Below the pieces are notes generated by a model, which worked only from the letters and a program-made list of their open reading frames with translations, was not told where the DNA came from and searched no databases. A stretch of 64,000 bases of DNA from Rhizoctonia solani (taxonomy: Eukaryota; Basidiomycota; Agaricomycetes; Cantharellales; Ceratobasidiaceae), in contig NC_057375.1 of NCBI RefSeq assembly GCF_016906535.1, positions 1,860,001-1,924,000 on the forward strand, given 5' to 3'. The stretch's first letter is position 1, and the number at the start of each line of letters is the position of its first letter. Both the position numbers and the translations under genes were made by a program. Shown here piece by piece: positions 10,867 through 20,811 of the stretch.

Positions 10867-10925
10867 TTTTTTTTTTTTTTTGGTACATTTCCATATATAA
10901 AACAATACGGGACCACGTGACTGAC
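10855..10925 (-). mobile_element. Short poly(A)-tailed segment between the same 12-bp repeats
   Basis: The third CACGTGACTGAC is at 10914-10925. On the minus strand the 47 bp between the second and third copies end in an uninterrupted run of 15 A just before the repeat. It looks like a heavily 5'-truncated retroposon inserted at the same motif, or the motif is itself the 3' terminus of the element. Confidence 0.5.
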
Positions 10926-11024
10926 TACCTGGGGAGGTCGTAAGCGATTCTCCGCTTAAGTCTGGGCTCGTGCGTCTCCGCAGGCTCCGATATACACCCC
11001 CTATAATAATTGCATCGAAAGATC

Positions 11025-11135
11025 GTGGCCGTCAGGAGCCACAAGGGGCGGGCCATCCGGTGTATGGCGCCTATATGAGCCTGGGGCGCTGAGATGCGAG
11101 CATGACTCGTGGATTGGGTGGCCATCCCTTCCTGC
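11025..11135 (+). repeat. Dispersed repeat, copy B
   Basis: Direct, diverged copy of 10090-10200 (GGAGCC, CATCCGGTG, GAGCCTGGGGCGCTGAGATGCGAGCA, TCGTGGATTGGGTGG). CTCCGCAGGCTCCG just before it (about 10975) also occurs in the 286-787 element, so these repeats may be related families. Confidence 0.6.
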
Positions 11136-11299
11136 TGTCAGGGAGGTGGCTCAGAGAGAAAAGTGCAATTAGTAACGGTCTGAGGGTAACAGTGAGGGGA
11201 ATACAGAGTGAGAGATGGTGCGGAGTGAAGGAGGGAAGGAGGATGGCACAAAAATAACTATAAGCATGCAAGCGAGAGAGCAGTACACAGTGTGCCGTA

Positions 11300-12225
11300 G
11301 ACAACTGTTTACAACCTGCTAGTAGATTTCAAGCAGTCTTTTTCGTGGATGTAATATGCCCACTGCTTGCTCCAAATATACAATCTTGGTTTCAAAGCTT
11401 TGTAATTGCAGGAAATTTAAGGCAAGCAAGCTGACCGTGGGTGAATCAAATTCACCCATTGTACAGACTATAGCCTCCAACTTACGTACCACAAGCAAGA
11501 ATACAGTTAACTTGTAGGAACTGCTCTCAATTTGCCTCTACCCATAAATCTCGTAACACTTGTTATGTGCGATGGAATGCCCTCATACGATATATTTCAG
11601 CTTATACCACCGGTCTGTTGAATGTTTTCAAGGATGACAGAAAGATCAAACGTAAGTGAGCTGCTACATTCGTCAAGAAGTTGAGGTCAACAGGATTGAT
11701 TATACATGTATTCCACATCATTATCAAATGTAGTGGCGACGTATCCTTCTTGTGGGTAGCCGAGGCCGATCAAGACCCAAAGTTAGCTCATATACCTTGG
11801 AAATTCTTGCTAGCAGGTGACTCCTCCTCCTGAGATAAAAGCAAATTCGGCATAATTATGTCGGACCAAGTTGCCCGAAGTCTTCGACCTCGAGAGCCGT
11901 TACCCAATCCAAGGCTACCCCTGGCTTCTCCGAGGGATAGAGAGCATATGACGAGATGTGATAGTATAATATAACCTTGTTCGTAAGCTTGATTTTCATT
12001 AAAAGTCCTTTTAAGGGACATAGAAATTGATCTCTCGACGCAACTCGTAATACCAACTGTGTCAAAGAACGGTCTAACCAACTGCAAAAGGCTGATCACG
12101 ATTGATTGTACTTCTATGCGTCACGCCCTGCTACCTCTTGGTAAAGACTTTATGGAAAACGGCAGAACCGTATCCCTTTTACCAAGTAAGGAGGCTGTTC
12201 TATACCCGTGTTGGGTTTGTACGGC
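11300..12225. other. Gene-free stretch upstream of amidase A
   Basis: No supported exon or RNA. A TATATAA at 12226-12232 lies 95 bp before the amidase ATG. Confidence 0.5.
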
Positions 12226-12320
12226 TATATAACCCTCCTCGCTGGTCTGTCCTCCTGACTCCATCAGTTACCTTTAAAGCTTTCGTGAAGTTTTTGCTAG
12301 TATTCTTTACGCTCTTAACA

Positions 12321-14316
12321 ATGGTTTCTAACGAGCACCAATCCGTGTCGTTCTCATCTCTATCTCACACCGCCAACAACGATTCCAGACCACCAGAGAC
12401 TTCTTGGGAGATCTCTGCCGCTCGCAAACGCGACGATCGTGCAAACCGACTCAAGCCTTACGCTCACTGGAGCTTGGCCGAGCTCACCCCTCCGCAGTCT
12501 CATAACAACGTCATACCCCTTGTACATGCTCGTCTCACCGATAGAGAGCGCTCCTTCCTCGCATCCGATGTCACCGACCTTGCACAGCGTCTGGCTACCA
12601 GAGAGTGCACCGCGCTGGAAGTGACCACAGCGTTCTGCAAGGCAGCATATGCGGCTCAGGAGCTTACAAACTGCCTGACCGAGGTGATGTTTGAGCAGGC
12701 GCTGGGTCGTGCGCAGGAGCTAGACGAGCATATATCGACGAGTGGGAAGGTGGTTGGACCGCTGCACGGTGTGCCGATCAGCATCAAGGACCATATCAAT
12801 CAAGGGGGAAGATACTGCGACTGGCTTTGTTGCTTGGGCGGGGCGCACGATTGCGGAAGAAGACGCGACTGTGGTTCGGATTTTGCGGCAGGCTGGAGCT
12901 ATCATTTATGTCAAGACGACCAACCCTCAATCTGTATTCGGTTTGGCGTTTTATTTACGAATCGATATCAGAGTGCTAAAGCATACATATGAATTCTAGC
13001 TTTTGAAACCTTGAGCAATATTTATGGGCACACGACCAACCCTTACAACAGGGATCTCACGCCCGGAGGGAGCAGTGGTGGTGAAGCTGCGCTGGCTGCA
13101 TGTCGTGGGAGCTTGCTTGGAGTTGGAACAGATATTGGGGGCTCTATTGTAAGTAGGAGTAGGTCGTTTGTGAGTATATGTAATTGATGGCTAACATCAT
13201 TACAGAGGTACGCTGCGGATTCGATTACTCTTTTAATGCATAAATTGATATCTATGCGAACATTAGAGGCCCGTCGGCATGGTGTGGGCTGTATGGGCTA
13301 AAACCCTCGAGCCATAGACTCCCGGCTTCCGGAATATTGGCAGCGTATAAGGGCATGGAAAATATAGTTGGAGTCCTTGGTATGTTACAAAACAATCCAT
13401 TCCTCAAAGGCCAGTCGTAAACCCCGTTTAGGGCCGATGGCGCACTCTGCTAGAGACCTCGAGCTGTTCTGCAGGGTCATTTCTGACTACGAACCGTGGA
13501 CCTCCGACTTCAGTACCCTGCCCATCCCTTGGAACTCAACTATTGTTCAGCATGGAGGGAACGATAAGCTTGTGATTGGGTTATTCATTGATGATGGAGT
13601 GGTAGAACCTCATCCACCAATCATTGAGCGCCTAAACAAGACTCGAGAAGCACTGATTACTGCAGGTCATGAGGTCATTGATTGGGTGCCAATGGATCAT
13701 GCACAAGCATTTGAACTAATTGTGAGCAAGCTCTGAAAGTAGTTTTCTCGATATTTATCAAACATCTTGCGCAGTCAAAACTATACTTGCTCGATGGGGG
13801 GGAAGCTATACGTGATATCTTGACGCAATCAGGCGAGCCTGCAATTCCGCCGATTGCTCAGATCCTACCCGATCCCTCGAAAGCAAATATACTCACAGTT
13901 TCCCAATCTTGGGACGCTAATTACGAGCGTGATCAGTTCCGAGCACGTGCATTGAAGCATTGGAACGACACTGCATTGCGATCCAAGAGTGGTCGACCGG
14001 TTGATGCAGTCCTTGTCCGGTTGCGCCAACCCTTGCTGCTCCCCATGGTACAACGCGGTGGATAGGGTATACTTCATACTGGAACCTACTCGATCTTCCT
14101 GCTGTGGTCTTCCCATCGGGAAAGCCGCTTCAAGCCAGCTCCATATCCCCACACCTCATGCCGAAGTCTAACTTGCCTCGAAACAAGGCCGCCCGGGTTC
14201 ATCCTGATGTTTGTAGAGTAGTTGACGCCCTTAGTCGAGATCCTCTAACAGAGGAGCCCCTCAGTGATGAGCGACTCCTTCAGACAGCGCGTGTAGGCTT
14301 AAACCATTTAATTTAA
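12321..14316 (+). pseudogene. Amidase-signature (fatty-acid-amide-hydrolase-like) gene, copy A, broken
   Basis: Amidase-signature enzymes hydrolyse amides with a Ser-cisSer-Lys triad. From the ATG at 12321 the protein follows copy B (18220-20210) closely: WEISAARKRDDRANRL, HGVPISIKD (Lys), GRTIAEEDATVVRILRQAGA, GGSSGGEAAL (cis-Ser), GVGTDIGGSI (nucleophile Ser), AWCGLYGLKPS, HSARDLELFCRVISDYEPW, and QFRARALKHWNDTALRSKSG. Frame is lost by one base near 12800 (just after SIKDHI), at the junction near 12940-13000, and near 14013 (CCTTGTCC where CCTTTGTCC would keep frame). After QASS (about 14140) the sequence no longer resembles copy B at all, so the last 50 residues are replaced or lost. It is a probable pseudogene, though single-base lesions alone could be consensus errors. 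Confidence 0.8.
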
Positions 14317-14800
14317 TTTAATTATCATGCATATATGTACATTTGTTCTATGCCTCATTGTTTGTTTGGTTAGTCTTATGTAATAAAAGCCTGAAAACTC
14401 TTCACGTTGTACATGCTTTGCGGAAGCGGCTCGGCAGGGCCTAATTCGGAATAACAAATTCCCCATCAGCGTGCAAGCTGAGGGACACGACTGTATGTGG
14501 GTAGGGTTCACTTGTAAGTAAAGGCAACTTGATATATATGTCTATTAGGAAACAACATCAATTTGAACTAAGGCTCCAATATTTATGGAGATGACCAAAC
14601 AAATGATGCAAAGTGGCCTGCAAAGCCCAGCAACAGAAAGCCGGCTTACAAGTTCACGTGGCTGCTGCTCAAGTGCCACTTGAGTCAAGTGGTTGTGAAC
14701 ACTGACTACGTCCTGTCAATGGATGAGTCAAGCAATGCAATGTGAAATGCATTTAGTATTCAATAATGTAATTCAATTGTAATTATTGTTGATATAGAAA
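14317..14800. other. Gene-free A+T-rich stretch
   Basis: Contains TTTAATTTAATTTAATTA near 14307-14325 and inverted words CAAGTGCCACTTGAGTCAAG near 14671. No gene seen. Confidence 0.5.
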
Positions 14801-14828
14801 CCGCACCTTGGTGCGGATGTTCCGCACC
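14801..14828. repeat. Alternating hairpin CCGCACC / GGTGCGG / CCGCACC
   Basis: CCGCACC (14801-14807), GGTGCGG (14810-14816) and CCGCACC (14822-14828) let the middle arm pair with either neighbour. The site lies beside the repeat at 14900-15063 and may mark its end. Confidence 0.6.
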
Positions 14829-14899
14829 CAGGGGTCGGATTCTGTGGGGTTCGGATTGAGGGGGGTTGGATTGTGCACCTACAAAAATACTGAGAGCGG

Positions 14900-15063
14900 G
14901 GTCTGGCTTAGTAGCATTGAAAGCGCAGGAAGTCGGAGCTATAAACTTAGATGTCTCAGCTTTGACTATGGTGTAGCAAACTGAGGTTTTACATAAAAAT
15001 TTCTGGTGAACATATATGCAAATATAACAAACAGATACAAACAAGTCACGTGGACCCGCATAC
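14900..15063 (+). repeat. Dispersed repeat, uninterrupted copy
   Basis: Reverse-complement match of 188-285 joined to 788-862. It shows the empty state of the site into which the 286-787 element inserted. GGGGTCGGATT-type words nearby (14833, 15180, 15190) may belong to the same element. Confidence 0.7.
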
Positions 15064-15388
15064 ATTATATCTAGTTATGAGACTGATATTTCAACAAGTA
15101 CAAAGGTTGGATTTTACTGGTAATCCAGACCCCAGGATTCAGATTTACCTTATAGGGAATTTGCGCCACCGGGAGTCGGATTGCTGGGGTCGGATCCTCC
15201 GTACCTTTGGGGTATACGGTGAACCAGAGTCCATATATACGTCTCATCATCAGGCTCATGCCCTGTGCAACTAAAGTGGCATATATAACAGGTGATGCTA
15301 TTGTTTAAGAGCATACAATGTCTAACGCCTATAATAAGGGCCCAACCTGGTTCTCAATATTTCTGAAACGCAAACAAGCAAATAAGGG
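15064..15388. other. Gene-free stretch between a repeat and the AKR 3' end
   Basis: Holds more GGATTC/TCGGAT repeat-like words. No gene seen. Confidence 0.4.
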
Positions 15389-16889
15389 CTATACATAGCC
15401 CTGAATAGCCTGGGCAATATATGGTTCCTCCAAGTGCCGAATCTCTTTGTCTGTTAGCTTGACATCAATAGCTCCTACAATTTCCGTTCAAAATGAGACA
15501 AGTATTGGTTAAGAAACTGGAGAGAAACTAACCAATAGTGTCTTCAAGGCTACCAAGGTTCATGGCGCCAATGATGGGTGCAGTAACCGTATCCTTAGAT
15601 AGGTGCCATGCCATTGCAACTTGTGCCATGCTTATCCCTTGGGTGTTGGCCATCTTTTCAAGACTAATAATCAAATGAGCTTATGGATCATAAGTAACGG
15701 AACAGCTATCACCAACCAAAGAACAATTTCCTTGTTACCCTCCTTGGCTTGGTTTGCTATCGCTGCTAGGCTGAAAATAGAAGGTTTAGATAAATCATGT
15801 CACTATAATCCTGCCACGTACAAACTAGTCTTGTCCCGAAGGCTTGTTTGTGAGTAAGGGCGGCTCAATACCCCTTGTGAAAGTGGGGACCACGGAATCA
15901 TGCCGACTCCAAACATCTGTTGTTACCAGCTGTTAGAGCCAAGAGGGATCGAGAACGAAAGCCACTATGTGACCATACCTTCAAAGTAGGAATCATTTCC
16001 CGCTCCTGCTTGCGATAGATCAAGTTGTATTGGCTTTGCATTGAGATGAATGGGGTAAGCTTGTTATTTATGGCATAGTTTTGCATCGCATGGAACTGAT
16101 AGGCGTGGCAGCTTGACATTCCAATATAGCAAGCATAACCCGCTTTGACTACATTGTGCAGAGCTTCCATGGTCTCAGCGATTGGCGTGTCGTAATCAAA
16201 CCGATGGCACTGAAGCACGTCGACATAGTCAAGTTGGAGACGCTCTAGTGAGTGTTTAATGGATTCAAAGATATGCTATGAGGGGTTTGCATGAGTGTAA
16301 GCATTTCATTCGGAAATGGTTGAAGCACAGTACCTTTCGGCTAAGACCATATTGGTTGACATACCCAGCTGCATCCGCAGCAGGTCCGGGATATATACTT
16401 GTGTCTTGTATGGCAACGAAATAGAGCTTGGGGGTGAACTCTGGGTTTAATTACGGTCTCCTATCAACTAATCGAATCTCCCCACCTTGGTCATCACCAC
16501 AATTTCATCTCGAGGTAGGTTGAGCTGTTTGACCGCTTTCCCAAGAATACGCTCCGAGTCCCCGCCTGAATAATTATTGGATGTGTCAAATGTTTGTATG
16601 CCAGCGTCATAACTGTAAATGACACCAAGCCGAGCTAAGATTGAATGAATTATCACCTCGGCTAAAGCCACTCACGCTGCCTTGATCAATTGAATGGTCT
16701 CTTCCTCTTCGATAGCCCACGGTTGCCAGGATTTGCTCCCAACACCTCCGAGACCCAAGATAAATCGGGAGACTTTAAGGGCCGAGTTACCCAAGCGGAC
16801 TAGCGAGTAAAAGTGAGTTAGCAATCTACTATGTATGATAGACAATACCCTCCATAGGTCATTTTCTTCGCAGAACTGGTGAATGGCAT
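15389..16889 (-). CDS. Aldo-keto reductase (aryl-alcohol dehydrogenase-like)
   Basis: NAD(P)H-dependent aldo-keto reductases reduce aldehydes and ketones in a TIM barrel; the substrate cannot be told here. Start MPFTSSAKKMTYGG (ATG at 16889), then VRLGNSALKVSRFILGLGG, WAIEEEETIQLIK, YDAGIQTFDTSNNYSGG (the Asp and Tyr of the active site), SERILGKAVKQLNLPRDEI, VMTKVG (Lys), HSLERLQLDYVDVLQCHRFD (His), GYACYIGMSSCHAYQF, SMQSQYNLIYRKQEREM, WSPLSQGVL, and a C-terminal AIDVKLTDKEIRHLEEPY before the stop at 15389-15391. About eight short introns. The part around 15700-15850 (after WSPLSQGVL) is hard to read and may hold a lesion. Upstream, a run of ten C and a TATATATA at 16961-16968 lie about 72 bp from the ATG. 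Confidence 0.85.
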
Positions 16890-16960
16890 AGTGGATTGTA
16901 TAAAACGAGAATATTACTGATTATGTGATGGTATGAACCAGTTCGACTCGCCCCCCCCCC

Positions 16961-16968
16961 TATATATA
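16961..16968 (-). promoter_or_regulatory. TATA box of the aldo-keto reductase
   Basis: TATATATA next to a C10 run, 72 bp upstream of the ATG on the minus strand. Confidence 0.55.
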
Positions 16969-17149
16969 CCCTTTGCTTTCATCCATGCCGCGGGAGATAA
17001 TAATTGCTCAGATAGCGGGAGAAAGTAAGACCCTCTGAAACAGCAGAGTCTGACTGGTGCCTCGCGGCTAGTAAAATAAAATTGTAAGAGGGCAATCATG
17101 GCATGGCCGCGATCGCATGACTGAATCTACGTTTACATCAAATCTCAAA

Positions 17150-17200
17150 TTACGATACTTGGCTGTGTGTAGCTACATTAGCTCCAAGTCAATATCGTAA
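17150..17200. repeat. Inverted repeat
   Basis: ATTACGATACTTGG near 17150 can pair with CCAAGTCAATATCGTAAT near 17183. The arms differ by a small bulge. It directly precedes the 139-bp tandem repeat. Confidence 0.45.
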
Positions 17201-17203
17201 TAC

Positions 17204-17481
17204 TTCTATGAAATTCAAAGCTGATATACGCCAGTGGTGTTGTATGCGGCAAAAACGAGCGTAAGACTCTAAAACTTAGAGTTACAGCATGGATCTATAG
17301 AGCAGAAATAGAATAAAAATTCGCGCTACGGTCAGTTAGCTATTCTATGAAATTCAAAGCTGATATACGCCAGTGGTGTTGTATGCGGCAAAAACGAGCG
17401 TAAGACTCTAAAACTTAGAGTTACAGCATGGATCTATAGAGCAGAAATAGAATAAAAATTCGCGCTACGGTCAGTTAGCTA
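17204..17481. repeat. Perfect tandem duplication, 139 bp x 2
   Basis: The unit starting TTCTATGAAATTCAAAGC (17204) is repeated from 17343 with no difference seen by eye. It is non-coding, lies between the AKR and amidase B, and holds a short palindrome CTCTAAAACTTAGAG. Confidence 0.9.
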
Positions 17482-18096
17482 TCAATAGTACGGCCAAGGA
17501 TAGTATATTAAAATAAATGGCACATTCATCTCGATATCTTTTGAAGTTCCATTGGTTCTTCTCATTCCAAAAGAAGACCAAAATTGAAAACGCTTTAGCA
17601 ACGCCACTCTCGAGTCTCGGGCTTGAGTACCCGACCGGAGTCTCTTTCTCAGTTGCTTAGTCTCAGTCGCGGTTTACACAGCGGAGGTTACGTCCTTGCA
17701 GCTCCCGCGTGAACCTTCTTTGCATATGTTGTTAGTCCCAGGAAGCTGGGAGTAGTATTGCAGTATCCCTCCTTGAATTTGAACTTGTCCTATCAAGGAA
17801 TTCATCCAGAAGGTCTGTGAGTATATATGTTAGGCGGCGAGCCAGAGCAATGTGGGTATCCGGTTTCTCCGCTTTGTCTATCTGGGACTATACCGCAAAT
17901 GCCCCGAAAATGGTCCCAACTGTACCTCGGTAAGGTAGGTTTAGCTTCCGCACCGATCTGCAATTAGCAAATTAAAACAAACGAATAAACAGATGTGTAC
18001 AATACTATTAGGCTACTCGATGTGAGTTTGTCAAGAGCTCTTACTAGGAGAAAGAGCGCGGCTCAGTAAATTTTCCTGTACTTGCTCAAGTGAGAA
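17482..18096. other. Gene-free stretch upstream of amidase B
   Basis: No supported gene. CTCGAGTCTCGGGCTTGAG near 17610 has some inverted symmetry but no RNA fold was assigned. Confidence 0.45.
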
Positions 18097-18104
18097 TATA
18101 TAAA
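18097..18104 (+). promoter_or_regulatory. TATA box of amidase B
   Basis: TATATAAA 116 bp before the ATG. Amidase A has a similar TATATAA 95 bp before its ATG. Confidence 0.5.
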
Positions 18105-18219
18105 CCTAGCCCCAGGACTCTCCTTTACTATATTCTTGCATCCTCGAGTCACACTACTGTTATTTTTTACGCGTCTTAGCGATAGCTTTCAGCAAACATC
18201 CGTCCGCATCGCTCTTATT

Positions 18220-20210
18220 ATGTCTCGCACCACCCATACCGACTCTAAGCCAGCAGAGACCGCTTGGGAAATTTCTGCCGCTCGCAAACGCGACGATCGT
18301 GCCAACCGACTCGAGCCTTACGCTCACTGGAGCTTGGCCGAGCTCACCCCTCCGCCGTCTCACAACAACGTCATACCCCTTGTACATGCTCGTCTCACTG
18401 ATAGAGAGCGTTCCTTCCTCGCATCCGACGTCACCGACCTTGCACAGCGTCTGGCTACCAGAGAGTGCACCGCGCTGGAAGTGACCACAGCATTCTGCAA
18501 GGCAGCATATGCGGCTCAGGAGCTTACAAACTGCCTGACCGAGGTGATGTTTGAGCAGGCGTTGGCTCGTGCGCAGGAGCTAGACGAGCATATATTGACG
18601 AGCGGGAAGGTGATTGGACCGCTGCACGGTGTGCCGATCAGCATCAAGGACAATATTGCCGTCAAAGGCGAGGATACTGCGACTGGCTTTATTGCTTGGG
18701 CGGGGCGCACGATTGCGGAAGAAGACGCGACTGTGGTTCGGATTTTGCGGCAGGCTGGAGCTATTATCTATGTCAAGACAACTAATCCTCAGGCCTTGGG
18801 CGGTTCGGTTCTTTACTTGCAGGATGACAATTATGAAGCTGACATGCATACACTATCTTAGCTGTCGAAACGTTGAGCAATATCTACGGACGCACGACCA
18901 ATCCTTTCAATCGAAGTCTCGGCTGCGGCGGAAGCACTGGCGGCGAAGGAGCGCTAATTGCATCCCGTGGAAGCTTGCTCGGAGTTGGAACAGATATTGG
19001 AAGTTCTATTGTAAGTGATAATAATAATTCGTAAAAGCTATGGCAGTCGTGCTTAACTTAGTGTCATTATTACAGAGGTGGGTTTGGGCTTACATCGTCC
19101 TCTTCATTAACATACTCACATACACTTGGTGTCATTAGAGTACCTTCGGCATGGTGCGGAATATATGGGTTGAAACCCTCGAGCGATAGGTCGCCCGCTT
19201 CTGGCTTATCGTCGCCGTACCAAGGGCTCGACAATACACCCGTGGTAACAGGTATGTTGGGAATGTTCTGTTATTCAAACGTTAGAAATAAACTACATTT
19301 AGGACCGATGGCACACTCCACTAGAGATCTCGAGCTGTTCTGTCGCGTCATTTCCGACTACGAACCATGGACCTCCGACTTCAGCACCCTGCCCATCCCT
19401 TGGAATTCATCTCTCGCCCAGCATAGAGAGAGCGAGAAGCTTTTGATCGGAATCTTTACCGACGACGGAGTAGTGGCACCCCATCCACCGGTCATTGAGC
19501 GCCTACAAAAGACTCGAGAAGCGCTGATCGCAGCAGGGCACGAGGTTATCGATTGGGTGCCGATGGATCATATGAAAGGCTTTGAGCTTGGCGTAAGTTC
19601 AAATGGATTTTAGCAAGGCTTATCACTTAGATATGGGTTACTTTAGATGAAGCTACTACTGCTCGATGGCGGAGAAGCCATACGCACCGTTCTAGCTGAA
19701 TCAGGAGAACCCGCGATCCCGCCTGTCGCACGACTCTTGAACAATTACAAAGAGGGAGGTGGGCACACATTGGCCGAGTCATGGGCTGTGAACGTCCAGC
19801 GTGACCAGTTCCGAGCGCGTGCATTGAAGCATTGGAATGATACCGCATTGCGGTCCAAGAGCGGACGCCCAGTTGATGCGGTGTTGTGTCCAGCGGCGGC
19901 TACGCTTGCGCCCCCTCCCAACACCACATCATGGATAGGGTATACTTCATACTGGAATTTACTCGATCTTCCAGCTGTGGTCTTCCCATCGGGAAAGCCA
20001 CTCCAAGCCAGCTCCTGGGCATCTGCAAGCCGCTCTTCGGATGACCAGCCTCGAAACCCGATGGAAGAGCTCGTAAGGGCTCAATGGAACCCTGAGACAT
20101 TCGATGGCGCACCCGTAGGCCTTCAACTTGTGGGCCGTCGGTGGCAGGAGGAGAAGCTACTGGCTGTGCTGAAACACGTCGAAGACGCTGTGGCCAGATT
20201 CGAAAAGTGA
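18220..20210 (+). CDS. Amidase-signature family hydrolase, copy B (intact)
   Basis: A probable cytosolic amide hydrolase related to fatty-acid amide hydrolase; substrate unknown. From MSRTTHTDSKPAETAWEIS (ATG at 18220, no signal peptide) the protein runs through GPLHGVPISIKDNIAVKGED (catalytic Lys), YVKTTNPQALG, then after an intron AVETLSNIYGRTTNPFNRSL, CGGSTGGEGALIASRGS (cis-Ser), GVGTDIGSSI (nucleophile Ser; GGS is usual), VPSAWCGIYGLKPS, HSTRDLELFCRVISDYEPW, LLLDGGEAIRTVLAESGEPA, DAVLCPAAATLAPPPN, WNLLDLPAVVFPSGKP, and ends APVGLQLVGRRWQEEKLL with AVARFEK, stop 20208-20210. Five short introns; frames fit throughout. It is the sound paralogue of the broken copy A 6 kb upstream. Confidence 0.9.
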
Positions 20211-20811
20211 TTCATCCCAACCGAGCAGCATAATAATTATTTAGCCAGGTCCCTGTAGATAGCCGTCAATATTTCGAGGAAATAATATACCGTCAGTCAA
20301 TTTATGATATCGGTTGTGGGCTCGCAAGATGATCATGATCGAGGATATGAGCACAACCGGTGCTGCAATGATACACGTTTCCAATGCTGACTAAGCCATC
20401 GCGCGAATTCTCCATCGCTAATGGAGTCAGATTCTATCACCCCTCATCCTTTACCAAGAGTGTCTGATTATCAATCTTCTTCGCCATATTAGTATATAAA
20501 TTAGAACCCACCAGCGAAGCCTGGCTCCATCTCTCAGGCCAGCCAAAATCACGTAGAGTGATAAACTACTCTTACGATCCTGTGGTAGCCAGGAGATTGC
20601 ATATAGGATTGTACTTCTATCTGGGGGATACTATAATTCTACTTACGACTGCCAGCTGGGGAATAGTTTTATTGATGCGCCACTAGAGGTACACCTAAAT
20701 CTGTGGTGCATGTTCCAGAAATGAATCATTACTTTATAAGATTTACATGATAACTCCCATCGACCCGACTCCCTACCCACTGAAGTTTTGCATTTAATCA
20801 CTTACTCAATC
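20211..20811. other. Convergent intergenic region
   Basis: No gene or RNA seen between amidase B and the 3' end of the PcRGLX-like gene. Confidence 0.5.

Noticed and set aside
17204..17481. CRISPR-like array or satellite
   Set aside because: There are only two adjacent 139-bp copies and no spacers; the organism is a fungus.
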